Assembly (NCBI GenBank): GCA_964454015.1
Contig: CAYVQF010000002.1
Location: 124,001-188,000, forward strand
Source: CAYVQF01 sp964454015
GTDB taxonomy: Bacteria > Myxococcota_A > Bradymonadia > UBA4248
Reading direction: 5' to 3'
DNA length: 64,000 nt
This document shows, one piece after another, positions 51,948-61,943 of the stretch. The notes under the pieces were generated by a model. That model searched no databases. It was not told where the DNA came from and saw nothing but the letters and a program-made list of their open reading frames with translations. Within the stretch, counting starts at the first letter, position 1, and every line of letters starts with the position of its first letter. Made by a program: the position numbers and the translations under genes.

Positions 51948-53948
51948 GTGAAGAGGCGTGAGCAGAGCATGGGGTACAGCGTGAAGTCTGTGCGGGAGTG
52001 GTGGCGCTGGGTGGTTAGCTCGGCGGTGGGCGTGGCGCTGGTGACGTTGCTGATGCTGCCTGGAGGGGCTTTGGCGTTGTCCTTGGAGGACGTCAAGCGC
52101 ATGGCGGCTGCCGGTCTTGACGACAACACGATCATCTCGATCATTGAGAAATCGATGGAGTCTTTCGTCCTCGACCAGGCGGTTGAGGCGGATCTGGTGG
52201 CGGCGGGTGTGTCCCAGCGGGTGCTCAATGCCTTGCGGGCCACAGGCCCCCAACCACAGCCCGAGGTGCGTCCCGACCCGGTGGGAAGCCCGGACTTGAG
52301 TCCGGCTGTGGGTCCGGAGCCTTTGTTGGCGCCAGCGGGGGTGGGCAATCTCGGCCGAATTTTGAACGCGGCGGCGCGCACGGCGAAGCAGCAGTTCGAT
52401 GTCTCGGCCGCGGCGACCCTGCGGCTGCGTGAGCAGCAGCAGCGCGATCACGACAGCGCCAAGCTTCAGCGCGCCTATCAAGACGTGGTGAAGGCGACGC
52501 GGGAGGTCGAGACCAATGCCCTGGCTTCTTTGGTGGCGTGTCATCAGTTTTTGACGGAGTTCAACCCAGCGCCGCACACGGATGAGTACTATACGGCGCT
52601 GTGGTGTAAGGCAGCGGCCTTTCATCGCCTAGGTGTGCACCAGCGCGCCGCACCGCTTTTGCGCGATGTGGTCATGTATGGTGCCGAGCGAGAGCGCTTC
52701 GACTCTGCTTTTGGGATGTTGGTGACGAGCGCGGACTTGGCTTCGTTCTACCCACCGGATCTGGTGCAGATGGACAAGCTCTACATCGAGGATCGGCCCA
52801 AGTCCCTGCAGAATCGCTACAATTACTTTCTCGGTCGCTATTACGGTGACGTGGCGGGCGATCAAGAGCGCGCCTTGACTTTGCTGGCGCGGGTTGGCAA
52901 GGGCGAGAAGGTCTATGCCCAGGCGCGTTATGCCATGGGGGTGATTCAGACTCACCCGAATGTTCGCCTGTACCGTTCGGCGGTGGAGAGTTTTCAGGAG
53001 GCCATCATCGCGGCGGAGTCGCTGGGGGCCGATGGCCAGGAGTTGATTGAGCTCGGCTATTTGGCGCTGGCGCGAATCGCCTACGAGGCCACCAACTACG
53101 AAGGGGCGCTCTATTATTACAACAAAGTGCCCCGCACGAGTGTGCGCTATCCTCAGGCGCTCTTCGAGATGGCTTGGACCTATTTCATGCAGGGTGACCA
53201 ACGCAATGCCCTGGGGACCTTCCACTCCCTGGGTTCTCCCTACTACGCTGGCTACTATTTCCCCGACCTTTGGGTTCTGGAGGCGACCACCTACCTCAAC
53301 CTGTGCCGTTATGGTGAGGCTCGTTTGGCGCTGGACACTTTTAAGGAGATCTACCTGTCCCAGCTCCCACGCTTGAGCGAGTTTTTGAGTGCGGGCGGAG
53401 ACCCGGCGCAGGTTTACACGCGGGTGGTGGCGTCGATCGCGCAACGAGAGAGCGGCAAAGGCGAGCTGCCGGCGATTTTCGTCGAGGCGGTCTTGAGCGA
53501 TGTGACCTTCTACAACCTCTATAAGATGGTGCGTCAGATCGAGCTAGAGGTCGAGTTGGTGCGGCCAATGGTGGCCCAGTTGGGTGCTCTGGGTACGGAA
53601 ACCATGACCCAGATGGAACGTGTCAGCGAGAACAAGCGCTTTGAAGCTGGCCTGCGGACGCAGGCGGTGTTGAAGCGGATCGAGAACGAGCTGCGTGAGT
53701 GGGACGTGACCTCAACTGAGGCGTTCATCGAGATCATGTCGGCCGAGAAGGAGCTGGATGAGGTGTGCTTGCGTCTCGCTGCGCAAGGGCGTCCCTGTGA
53801 CTTCACCACTGAGGAAGCGACGGTGGTGTTCTTGGTGGCCGATGACTGGCAGTTCTGGCCCTTCGAAGGCGAGTATTGGGTCGATGAGGTTGGGTCCTAC
53901 AAGAGCTATTTGGGAGACCGTTGTCGGGTGGTTGAATCCCAGGACTGA
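51948..53948 (+). CDS. GltC/NfsC-like periplasmic TPR protein (second copy)
   Basis: GTG 51948 is preferred because GGAGG lies five bases upstream; ATG 51969 is an alternative. The 666-residue product has a signal peptide ending near GGALA and a helical N-terminal motif (LSLEDVKRMAAAGLDDNTII). A Pro-rich linker precedes TPR-like repeats (about 150-510), then a helical tail. Its central repeats match those of the protein at 911-3220, showing paralogy. With the two barrels upstream and the giant TPR gene downstream, it sits where gltC/nfsC lies in Myxococcus clusters. Confidence 0.78.
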   Translation: MKRREQSMGYSVKSVREWWRWVVSSAVGVALVTLLMLPGGALALSLEDVKRMAAAGLDDNTIISIIEKSMESFVLDQAVEADLVAAGVSQRVLNALRATGPQPQPEVRPDPVGSPDLSPAVGPEPLLAPAGVGNLGRILNAAARTAKQQFDVSAAATLRLREQQQRDHDSAKLQRAYQDVVKATREVETNALASLVACHQFLTEFNPAPHTDEYYTALWCKAAAFHRLGVHQRAAPLLRDVVMYGAERERFDSAFGMLVTSADLASFYPPDLVQMDKLYIEDRPKSLQNRYNYFLGRYYGDVAGDQERALTLLARVGKGEKVYAQARYAMGVIQTHPNVRLYRSAVESFQEAIIAAESLGADGQELIELGYLALARIAYEATNYEGALYYYNKVPRTSVRYPQALFEMAWTYFMQGDQRNALGTFHSLGSPYYAGYYFPDLWVLEATTYLNLCRYGEARLALDTFKEIYLSQLPRLSEFLSAGGDPAQVYTRVVASIAQRESGKGELPAIFVEAVLSDVTFYNLYKMVRQIELEVELVRPMVAQLGALGTETMTQMERVSENKRFEAGLRTQAVLKRIENELREWDVTSTEAFIEIMSAEKELDEVCLRLAAQGRPCDFTTEEATVVFLVADDWQFWPFEGEYWVDEVGSYKSYLGDRCRVVESQD

Positions 53949-54040
53949 GACGCCGATGGGCGTTCGATGCGATAGAATCCATGGCGCGTGCGCCATTTCC
54001 TGTCTGTGTTAGGCAGGCACCGGGTGATGAGGAGCGAAGG

Positions 54041-57000
54041 ATGGGCCGTTTCTACGTTGCGACTTTGGCTTTGGCGTTGTGGGTGATGGGTGGCCTGCTG
54101 AGTCCTTTGGCGTACAGTCAGACCAAGCGTCGGGGTGATGATCTCGGTAGAGGTGCCGTCGAGGATGCCCTGCGAGACAGTGCCTCCCGGGCCGTTGGCG
54201 TTGATCAGCGCAGCGAAGAGGAACGGCTGCGTGCCGAGGCAGAGCGACTGAAGTCGATTGAGGATCTGGGGACGTCTCCGGCGAGTCAGGCTCAGGTGGT
54301 GCAACCCGAGGTCGATCCTGCGCGCGTTGATGAGCTTCTCAAGGAGGTGGAGTCCAAGAATCGCTCTCTGGTGGAACAGTATGAGGCCCTGCTGAACAAG
54401 GACCCCACCAACGCCAAGGCACCGGAGTGGTTGTTCCGGATTGCGGAGTATAAATGGGAAATCAGCAGCTACCGTCACCTGCGAGACATGCGCGAGTGGG
54501 TCAAGGAGACCGAGGTGCTGGACGCCCGTGGCCTGGGACCGGAGGATTGGCCGCCGGCGCCCATGCCCAACTATACGGACGCCATTGAGTACTATCGACG
54601 CATCGTGTCGAGCTTCGAGAACTACGATCGTTTGGATGAGGTGCTGTTCAAGCTTGGGGATGGTTTGATTCGCGCTGGGCAAGCGAAGGAGGGGGTAGGC
54701 TATTTGCATCGTTTGACCCAGAGTTATCCCGATTCGCGTTATCTCGATCTGGTTTATCTCGCCATGGGTGAGTACTACTTCGAGACGCGCAATATTGGTA
54801 CGGCTCAGGCAGCCTACGAGAAGATCGTCGACAATTATCCCGACAGCCGGGTCTTCAATTATGCGCTGTACAAGTTGGCGTGGACCCACTTGAACACGGG
54901 CGACGAGGAGGGCTTCCGGATGGCGGTCGAGACCTTCAAGCGCGTGGTGGAGACGCTGGACGCCCAGTTCGCCGAATACGTCGATGATGAAGGTATTTTG
55001 GACGAGAATCGGCTGCCGCTTGGTGAGGTGTCTTTCCGCAACCAAGCCATCAACGACATGATCGTAGCCTATGCCGAGCTCGAAGGCGGCTGGCAGGAGG
55101 GACGTGACTACTTCGCGCGCAAGCTCAATGCCGAGCGTTTGCGGCAAAAAATGGAGATGTTTGGCGAGCTGATGGGCAGCCGCGGCGTTTTCCAAGAACG
55201 GGTGGCGATTTACCGCTGGTTGATTGGCACGGATCCCGTGCATCATCGGATCCCGGAGTACGCCGAGCGGATCATCGATTCCTACTTCAATATGACGGCG
55301 CCCGAGATGATCGAGACGGTGACCCGCGAGTTCATCGATTACTTCGAGCCCAACGGGAAGTGGGCCCTGGTGAACGTCAACCACGAGACCGCCTACGTCC
55401 GAGCGAGACAGTTTGCAGAAGACAAGCTCTATTCCTTGGCAGCCACGTACCTGATCGATGCGACCAAGGCGGTGGACCGCAACGACGAGAGCGAAGCCAA
55501 TCGACTCTTTGCGCAGGCGCGTCGGGATCATGAGGTGTTCTTGAGTCGATACCCCGAGAGCGCCTACGCCTACGATATGAACTTTTACTACGCCTACATT
55601 CTGGACGAGAACTCGGATCGCTCGCTGACCAAGTTGAAGCGTGCCAGCGGGTCGCGACCTGAGGAGTTCAGGCGCGTGGCGCGGGAGACGATTTTGCCGG
55701 ATCTGAAGGCTGCTGCCGAGCAGTATCAGCGGGTGATCGAGATGCGGGGTCAGCAGAGCGAAGAAGAGGAAGATCACACTCGCGTCTCGGCCAACCGTCA
55801 GGTCTTCGTCTACGCCAACATCCTCGCCACGGTCGATCCGGGGTGGTCCATCGAGGCGTCAGGTAGTGCGCGCAATTTCACTGCCGAGAAGAAAGATAGT
55901 GAGGTCAAGGACGCGGAGCCGCTGACGGAGCCGGAGAACGACTTCGTCAAGTCTGCTGGCCAGTATGCCGGGCTCTTCCCCACGCACGAGGATACGCCTG
56001 GATTCTTGTGGCGATCGGCTGAGATCTATCGTTCCCGCAACCACTATAACGAGGCGGCACAGCGTTTCGACGACTTGGTTACCAACTTTCCGCAACACGA
56101 GTACGCCGGTCAGGCTGTGGGTTCGATGTTTGCCCTCTACAACAAAGCCGAGAACTGGCCCAAGATCGAGTACTGGGCAGAGTGGCTGATCGCGCAGAAG
56201 AACTTCAAAGTCTACTCCCTTGCCGAGCTGGAAGACGCCGTCGGCTATAGCATTGGCCAGCAGGCCAAGGACCTCTACGAGGCCAAGGTGTATAAAGACG
56301 CGGCGGAGAAGCTCTACACCCTGAAGGCGCGTTTCCCCGAGAGGGAGTCGTTGGTGGCGCCAGCGATCATGGGCACGGCCGACATCTACAGGGACGGCAA
56401 GATGGTGGCCATGGCGCTGCAGACCTATGAAGAGTTCCGGGGTGCCTATCCGCACCGTCCCGAGGCGGCGATAGCGACCTGGGAGGCGGCCACGCTCTAC
56501 GCTCAGAAGACCGATTTCGAGCGCGCCGCAGAGCTCTTTGAAGTGTTACCCGACGAAGTGGCCGCGCTGGATGCCCGGCTTTCGGGGACGCCAGCAGGCG
56601 CGGACAAGGGAAAGAAAGGCGCCAAGGTCAAGGCTGCGGCGCGGGCAGAGGGCGCGGCGGTGGAGAGCGACGACGAGATCATGGCCAAGAATCGCACGCA
56701 CCAGTTCATGGGCCTCTTCAATGCCATTCAGTTGCGAGAGGGTCTGCATGAGTGGGATCGGGCGGTGGCCAATGCGCGTCGCTACTTGGAGATGAACCCC
56801 GATGGGAGTGGGGATGTCTATGACGTTGGCGGTGAGTTGATGCGTGCCAAAGATGCAGCGACCCTGCCCCCGGGGGCGCAGCTTTTGGTCAATCGTGAGG
56901 GCACGGACTTCCACTTGGCCGAGCTGCTTCTACGGGCAGGTCGGGTGGACGAGGCCATGTCGCAGTATCGGACCTACTTGACGACCTATTCGGGTAACCG

Positions 57001-57769
57001 TCCAGCTCAGGTACAGGGCCGGCTGGCTTTGGCGCGGGTCTACGCTGAGCGCAAGGATCTCAAGGGCCTGGAGCGCGAATTGGCTGAGGCAGAGACGCTC
57101 ATCACGTCAGCACCTCCGGAGCTGCAAGAGCGCCTGGCGCCAGGATTGGCAGAGCTGCGCTTTTTGCGGGCCGAGCGCAAGTTCGATGAGTTCAAGGAGG
57201 TCAAGCTGGAGTTCCCCGAGCGCGTGTTGCGGCGTCGGGTCGACGAGAAGATGAAGATTCGCGATGAGGCGGAGAAGCTCTATACGGCGGTGTCGGATGT
57301 CAAGATCGCTGGTTGGACGGCGGCGGCGGCGTGCCGCATCGGTGAGATGGCGTTGGATTTCCGAGATTCTTTCCGCAATCTGCCCATCCCGGCGGAAATC
57401 CGCAACGATCCCGATCGTGAGGCCGATTACATCGCGTGGGTGGAAGACGAGATTATCTATCCTTTCGAGGACGTGGCCATCAAGCGCTTCGAGTATGCTC
57501 TGGACATTGCCCACCAGTTGCGCGTCTACAATCAATGGAGCCGGCGGAGCGCCCAGCGGATGAGTGAGCTCCAACCCAACGCCTTCCCGGTGACCAATGA
57601 GCCTGGCGTGGCGACGGAACACCTGGCGGACGTGGCTCCCAGAGGAGACTTTGTCGGTGGCATCGCCGAAAGGGGACCGCGCAGCTTGGAAGAGCGTCCG
57701 AGTGAGGCGGCCGAGGAGGTTGCGCCTGCGCCTGAGAGCGGTGCCATGGAGCGTGGTGCGAGCGAGTGA
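54041..57769 (+). CDS. giant GltD/NfsD-like TPR protein (second copy)
   Basis: The 1242-residue product starts at ATG 54041, six bases after GAGGAG. A signal peptide ends near AYSQ. TPR-like repeats fill most of the chain, for example SRYLDLVYLAMGEYYFETRN and FNYALYKLAWTHLNTGDEE; a Lys/Ala-rich linker (near 56600-56660) and an acidic Ala-rich tail are present. It is about as long as the paralogue at 3217-6912 and shares its repeat pattern. GltD/AgmU in Myxococcus is of similar size and periplasmic. The TPR lipoprotein gene follows after 63 bases. No enzymatic motif is visible. Confidence 0.8.
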   Translation: MGRFYVATLALALWVMGGLLSPLAYSQTKRRGDDLGRGAVEDALRDSASRAVGVDQRSEEERLRAEAERLKSIEDLGTSPASQAQVVQPEVDPARVDELLKEVESKNRSLVEQYEALLNKDPTNAKAPEWLFRIAEYKWEISSYRHLRDMREWVKETEVLDARGLGPEDWPPAPMPNYTDAIEYYRRIVSSFENYDRLDEVLFKLGDGLIRAGQAKEGVGYLHRLTQSYPDSRYLDLVYLAMGEYYFETRNIGTAQAAYEKIVDNYPDSRVFNYALYKLAWTHLNTGDEEGFRMAVETFKRVVETLDAQFAEYVDDEGILDENRLPLGEVSFRNQAINDMIVAYAELEGGWQEGRDYFARKLNAERLRQKMEMFGELMGSRGVFQERVAIYRWLIGTDPVHHRIPEYAERIIDSYFNMTAPEMIETVTREFIDYFEPNGKWALVNVNHETAYVRARQFAEDKLYSLAATYLIDATKAVDRNDESEANRLFAQARRDHEVFLSRYPESAYAYDMNFYYAYILDENSDRSLTKLKRASGSRPEEFRRVARETILPDLKAAAEQYQRVIEMRGQQSEEEEDHTRVSANRQVFVYANILATVDPGWSIEASGSARNFTAEKKDSEVKDAEPLTEPENDFVKSAGQYAGLFPTHEDTPGFLWRSAEIYRSRNHYNEAAQRFDDLVTNFPQHEYAGQAVGSMFALYNKAENWPKIEYWAEWLIAQKNFKVYSLAELEDAVGYSIGQQAKDLYEAKVYKDAAEKLYTLKARFPERESLVAPAIMGTADIYRDGKMVAMALQTYEEFRGAYPHRPEAAIATWEAATLYAQKTDFERAAELFEVLPDEVAALDARLSGTPAGADKGKKGAKVKAAARAEGAAVESDDEIMAKNRTHQFMGLFNAIQLREGLHEWDRAVANARRYLEMNPDGSGDVYDVGGELMRAKDAATLPPGAQLLVNREGTDFHLAELLLRAGRVDEAMSQYRTYLTTYSGNRPAQVQGRLALARVYAERKDLKGLERELAEAETLITSAPPELQERLAPGLAELRFLRAERKFDEFKEVKLEFPERVLRRRVDEKMKIRDEAEKLYTAVSDVKIAGWTAAAACRIGEMALDFRDSFRNLPIPAEIRNDPDREADYIAWVEDEIIYPFEDVAIKRFEYALDIAHQLRVYNQWSRRSAQRMSELQPNAFPVTNEPGVATEHLADVAPRGDFVGGIAERGPRSLEERPSEAAEEVAPAPESGAMERGASE

Positions 57770-57832
57770 GAGGCTTTGCAGGTCTGGTGATGAGCGAAGA
57801 ATGGCGTACATGTTGGGCGCCCGAGGATAACG

Positions 57833-58951
57833 GTGAATAGGATGAAAGGGAAGACTCTACGCATTGGACTGGCTCTGTCCTCGTTGGTGTTGCTGGGATG
57901 TGGGCCGAAGGTGGTCGCGGTCGTTCCGATTGACGAGCCTGTGGAGGTGGTCGATCCGGTGATGAGCCGCAGCGCTGAGGCGTGGTTTCTCGATGGCCTG
58001 GCTGCGCTCGAGGAGAGTCCACCCAACTACGAGAGCGCCAAGCAGCGTTTTGGCAATGCGACGACGGTGCAGCCGAATTACTATGATGGCTGGGTGAACC
58101 TCGGCGTGATCGCAGAGCGGCAGGGCGACTTCGAAGGTGGTGTGGAGAGCTTCACCAAGGCCCTGGCAGTGCGTACCGATGATATCGCGGCGCGACTTGG
58201 TTTGGCCCGAAGCCTGATTGGGGCGCGCAAGTATCCCCAGGCGCTGGAGGCGTTGCGGGGGGTGTTGGGGAGCGACGTAGGGAACGTGGATGCCTACAAT
58301 CTGATGGCGTTGGCCTACATGCGACAAGGAGACAAGGCCCAGGCCGAGCGCATGGCCAAGGAGGTTCTGACCCTGGATTTCGAGAATGTCATGGCGCTCA
58401 ACACGCTGGGCATTCTGTACATGGATCAGAAGAGAGATGCTTTGGCACAGTTCGTCCTCGAGCGTGCGCGGGGTGTGGCGCCTCAGGATGTGCAGGTACT
58501 CAATAACCTAGGGCTGATCGCCTTCAGGGCTGAGCGTCTTTCCGTAGCGGTGGATCTGTTTTTGGCGGCGGTCGAAGCCAAGCCGGACTTTTTGGCCGCG
58601 CGCCTGAATCTTGGCGCCATCTATCTCGACTTTTTGGACTATGGCCTGGCGGCGGAACACTTTGCCGTAGCCCACGAGGTCGCACCCGAGTCGACGGCGG
58701 CGCACCTGGGACTGGCAGCGAGCCTCTATGGGGTTGGTGAGTATGAGCGGGCCGCGGCCCTCTACGAGGCGTATGCCGCGAAAGACCCTGAGGCTGAGAC
58801 CCCGGTGGCGCGACTGAGCCGGCTCTATGAGCGCCAACTAGGCGATCAGAAGAAGGCCTGCTTTTGGATGAAGCGACTCTCCACGATGCGTCCGGCGGAT
58901 CAGGAGCTGAAGGTGACGGCTGATTTCGTGTGCAAAGAGGCGGGTGAGTAG
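57833..58951 (+). CDS. TPR lipoprotein, GltE/NfsE-like (second copy)
   Basis: The 372-residue product starts at GTG 57833 (GAGGA five bases upstream), or ATG 57842. A lipobox (LVLLGC) ends the signal. About seven canonical TPRs follow (YYDGWVNLGVIAERQGDFEG, VQVLNNLGLIAFRAERLS). A Cys pair near the end may form a disulphide. Gene order GltC-D-E-like is the same as at 911-8294, but this copy lacks the Asp-Pro-Phe-Gly repeat tail. It should be anchored to the outer membrane and contact the giant TPR protein. The TPR class alone does not prove the name. Confidence 0.78.
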   Translation: MNRMKGKTLRIGLALSSLVLLGCGPKVVAVVPIDEPVEVVDPVMSRSAEAWFLDGLAALEESPPNYESAKQRFGNATTVQPNYYDGWVNLGVIAERQGDFEGGVESFTKALAVRTDDIAARLGLARSLIGARKYPQALEALRGVLGSDVGNVDAYNLMALAYMRQGDKAQAERMAKEVLTLDFENVMALNTLGILYMDQKRDALAQFVLERARGVAPQDVQVLNNLGLIAFRAERLSVAVDLFLAAVEAKPDFLAARLNLGAIYLDFLDYGLAAEHFAVAHEVAPESTAAHLGLAASLYGVGEYERAAALYEAYAAKDPEAETPVARLSRLYERQLGDQKKACFWMKRLSTMRPADQELKVTADFVCKEAGE

Positions 58952-59036
58952 GCCGTTCAGGGGTGCGACAGCGGGGGACGCTCCGGGACAAGTCCGCTGT
59001 GAAATCGGGCAGATTGGACGCGATTGGGGCGAGCAT

Positions 59037-59064
59037 TTGACAGGCAGCCGAATGGGGATAGCAT
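59037..59064 (+). promoter_or_regulatory. candidate sigma-70 promoter for rel/spoT
   Basis: TTGACA (59037-59042) and TAGCAT (59059-59064) are 16 bases apart. The predicted start near 59071 gives a leader of about 70 bases. Confidence 0.5.
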
Positions 59065-59140
59065 AAACTTTGCTGGTGGTTGGCGAGTTGTGACGCGGTG
59101 TTGCGACGGTACGACTCACCAAAGGTCGGGTTGAACTCGG

Positions 59141-61384
59141 ATGCACAGCCCAGAAGGTTCGGGACCTAAGGCGGGGGAGATCTTTGCCAGCGTGGAGCAT
59201 GCTGGCGTGACAGCACAAGTCGAGCGGTTGTTGGCGACCTTGCGCTCTTACCACCCGTCGCCCAATGAGGATGTCGTACGTCGCGCTTTCCACTTTGCCT
59301 TGGAGCGACACCGTGGGCAATTGCGCAAGTCAGGCGAGCCCTACATCATTCACCCCGTTGAGGTGGCTGAGCTGGTGGCGCGACTGAAGCTGGACGAAGC
59401 GAGTCTGTGTGCGGCGATATTGCACGATGTCATCGAGGATACGGACACGCCGCTGGCGGAGCTGGAGGAAGCCTTTGGTGAGGAGGTGGTATCCCTCGTC
59501 GATGGGCTGACCAAACTGGCGAAGTACTCCTTCAACACGGCGGTGGAGCGTCAGGCCGAGAACTTTCGGAAGATGCTCATTGCCATGAGCCGCGACATTC
59601 GCGTGATCCTGATCAAGTTGGCCGACAGGGTGCACAATATGCGCACGCTGGAGCACATGTCAGAGGACAAACAGGTCCGGATCGCGCAAGAGACGATGGA
59701 TGTGTATGCGCCCTTGGCCAATCGCTTGGGGGTGGAGTGGATCAAGAGGGAGCTCGAGGATCTTTCGTTGCGTTACCTGCACCCAGACGACTATGCGGAC
59801 TTGGTGGCCAAGTTGGCCAAGATGCAAGACGTCCGCAGAAGTCATGTGCAGGATGTGGTGGGTATTTTGGAGGAGGGGCTGCGTCGGGCTGGGATTGGGA
59901 ACTTCGAGGTCTATGGGCGCTTCAAGAATCTCTATTCGATCTATCGCAAATTGCGTCGCACCAACACGACCTTTGAGCAACTGTACGACATCATAGCGTT
60001 TCGCATTTTGGTCGACACCAAGGTCGATTGTTACAACGCGTTGGGCGTGGCCCATGACGTGTTTCGTCCAGTCCCGGGTCGTTTCAAGGATTACATCGCG
60101 CTGCCCAAGCCCAATATGTATCAGTCCCTGCATACCAGCGTGATGGGTCCCTTTCACGAGCGGATCGAAGTGCAGGTGCGCACCCGGGAGATGCACCGGG
60201 TGGCTGAAGACGGTATTGCCGCGCACTGGAAGTACAAGGAAGGCAAGATCGTCCCGAGTAGCGAAGAGAAGAAGTTCGCTTGGCTGCGGCAGTTGATGGA
60301 GTGGCAGAAAGATCTTCAGGATCCCAAGGAGTTCCTCGAGACGGTCAAGATCGACCTCTTTGCCGATGAGGTCTACGTCTTTACGCCGATGGGTGAGCTG
60401 CGCAGCTTTCCCAAGGGATCAACGCCACTGGATTTTGCCTATTCCATCCACACCGAGGTCGGCAACCACTGTATTGGCGCCAAAGTCAACGATCAGATGG
60501 TGCCGCTCAAGTATCAACTCAAGACGGGTGATCGCATCAACGTGGTCACCAACCAGCACCAGCGCCCCAAGCAGGACTGGCTCAGTTACGTCGTATCGAG
60601 CCGTGCCCGGACCAAGATCAAGCAGTTCATCCACCGTGAGCAGCGGCAGAAGAGTCGTGAGATTGGGCAGCAACTGGCTGAGAAGGCGCTGAAACGTGCG
60701 GGCACCACCCTGGCTCGCTTCGAGAAGAGCCCCGAGCAGCAGCGGCTGTTTTCGCAGCTCAAGGTGTCGGGGCTGGATGATCTTTTCGTGCAGTTGGGCT
60801 TGGGCAAGGTGCAACCCGAGAACCTGACCGATAAGGTGCAGGCGATCTTGCAGCCGCAGAACCCGGATGAGGTCGCCGATGCGGAGGCCGATGGTCGCTT
60901 GGAGCGCCTGGTCGATCGCATCAAGCGCCGCTCGCAGACGGGGATCGTGGTCGATGGTGTCGACGACATCATGGTGCGTTATGCCAAGTGCTGTGCCCCC
61001 GTGCCGGGAGAACCCATTGTGGGCTTCGTGACCCGGGGGCGCGGGGTGACGGTCCATGCCAAGTCCTGTGGGCGCACGGACGAGCTGGAGCCAGAGCGGC
61101 AGGTGACCTGCCATTGGAATATCAAGGCGGCGGCCTCGGATCTGCGGCGCGCGGTCAACGTCCGGGTGGTCTGTGTCGATCAGCCGGGGATGCTCTCGAA
61201 CATCACCCAGATGTTTTCCAACATGGGGATCAACATCACCCAAGCCCATTGCCGGACGACGGAAGAGGGCCGCGCCATCAATGCTTTCGAGGTGATGATC
61301 AAGGACGTCAAGCAGCTCCAGCAAGCGCTGCGCACCTTGGCGCGGTTGCCAGGGGTCATCTCAGCCGAGCGGGCCACGTCCTAG
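59141..61384 (+). CDS. relA/spoT: bifunctional (p)ppGpp synthetase/hydrolase (Rel/SpoT)
   Basis: The 747-residue product has all domains of a long RSH enzyme. The hydrolase domain has the metal motif HDVIEDT near residue 94 and the VKLADRVHNMRT-like stretch (IKLADRVHNMRT). The synthetase domain has YGRFKNLYSIYRKL and RFKDYIALPKPN near 313, the RXKD form typical of bifunctional enzymes rather than the EXDD of RelA. TGS (about 405-465), a Cys-containing conserved region and a C-terminal ACT domain follow. It adjusts the stringent-response alarmone, which in Myxococcus also triggers development. Downstream gene greA is convergent. Confidence 0.96.
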   Translation: MHSPEGSGPKAGEIFASVEHAGVTAQVERLLATLRSYHPSPNEDVVRRAFHFALERHRGQLRKSGEPYIIHPVEVAELVARLKLDEASLCAAILHDVIEDTDTPLAELEEAFGEEVVSLVDGLTKLAKYSFNTAVERQAENFRKMLIAMSRDIRVILIKLADRVHNMRTLEHMSEDKQVRIAQETMDVYAPLANRLGVEWIKRELEDLSLRYLHPDDYADLVAKLAKMQDVRRSHVQDVVGILEEGLRRAGIGNFEVYGRFKNLYSIYRKLRRTNTTFEQLYDIIAFRILVDTKVDCYNALGVAHDVFRPVPGRFKDYIALPKPNMYQSLHTSVMGPFHERIEVQVRTREMHRVAEDGIAAHWKYKEGKIVPSSEEKKFAWLRQLMEWQKDLQDPKEFLETVKIDLFADEVYVFTPMGELRSFPKGSTPLDFAYSIHTEVGNHCIGAKVNDQMVPLKYQLKTGDRINVVTNQHQRPKQDWLSYVVSSRARTKIKQFIHREQRQKSREIGQQLAEKALKRAGTTLARFEKSPEQQRLFSQLKVSGLDDLFVQLGLGKVQPENLTDKVQAILQPQNPDEVADAEADGRLERLVDRIKRRSQTGIVVDGVDDIMVRYAKCCAPVPGEPIVGFVTRGRGVTVHAKSCGRTDELEPERQVTCHWNIKAAASDLRRAVNVRVVCVDQPGMLSNITQMFSNMGINITQAHCRTTEEGRAINAFEVMIKDVKQLQQALRTLARLPGVISAERATS

Positions 61385-61451
61385 GCTGATGCCCTGTGTG
61401 CGTCGGGTCCGCACGGGGCGGGTGCGGTGGCGGTGGTCGTTGGGGTCTTGC

Positions 61452-61943
61452 TCAATCCCAGTCGGTGCAGGGGCGGAACTCTACGGAGAGGACTTCAAAG
61501 TTGCGGTCACCTTTGGGGGCCTTGACCACACACTCGTCGCCCTCGCGTTTGCCGATGAGGGCGCGCGCGATGGGGCTCGAGATGGAGATGCGGCCTTTGT
61601 TGGGGGCCGACTCGTAGTCGCCGACGATGGTGTATTCGCAGCTCTCGTCGGTCTCGAGGTCGAGGAGCTGGCAGGTGGCGCCAAAGACGATGCGGTCGCC
61701 TGAGAGGTTGGCGGGATCGATGACCTCAGCGCCGGCGAGGGCGCTCTCGAGCTCTTTTTCGCGCCCTGCGATGAAAGACTGCTGCTCCTTGGCGTACTTG
61801 TATTCGGCATTTTCAGAGAGGTCGCCGTGGGCGCGGGCCTCCTCGATGGCACGGATGTTGGCTGGCCGTTCCACTGAGCGCAGTTGTTTGAGGTCTTCCG
61901 TAAGGCGACGATAACCCCAGGGGGTCATGGGCTTTCTTTCCAT
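61452..61943 (-). CDS. greA: transcription elongation factor GreA
   Basis: The 163-residue product is of usual length. The N-terminal coiled coil carries the acidic tip GDLSENAEYKYAKEQQ (about 40-55), whose Asp and Glu reactivate backtracked RNA polymerase by transcript cleavage. The C-terminal FKBP-like domain has ISISSPIARALIGKREGDE and the family end region (EVLSVEF). It begins at ATG 61943, or possibly the later ATG 61928. It is convergent with rel/spoT, 67 bases apart, with no clear terminator between. Confidence 0.95.
   Translation of the reverse strand: MERKPMTPWGYRRLTEDLKQLRSVERPANIRAIEEARAHGDLSENAEYKYAKEQQSFIAGREKELESALAGAEVIDPANLSGDRIVFGATCQLLDLETDESCEYTIVGDYESAPNKGRISISSPIARALIGKREGDECVVKAPKGDRNFEVLSVEFRPCTDWD

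Noticed and set aside
53906..55777. 623-codon minus-strand frame inside the second giant TPR gene
   Set aside because: Long antisense frames are expected from GC-rich codon use. No ribosome site or domain supports it.
58960..59010. Hairpin after the GltE-like gene as a terminator
   Set aside because: A 6-base CAGCGG/CCGCTG pairing is present but has a long loop and no T tract.
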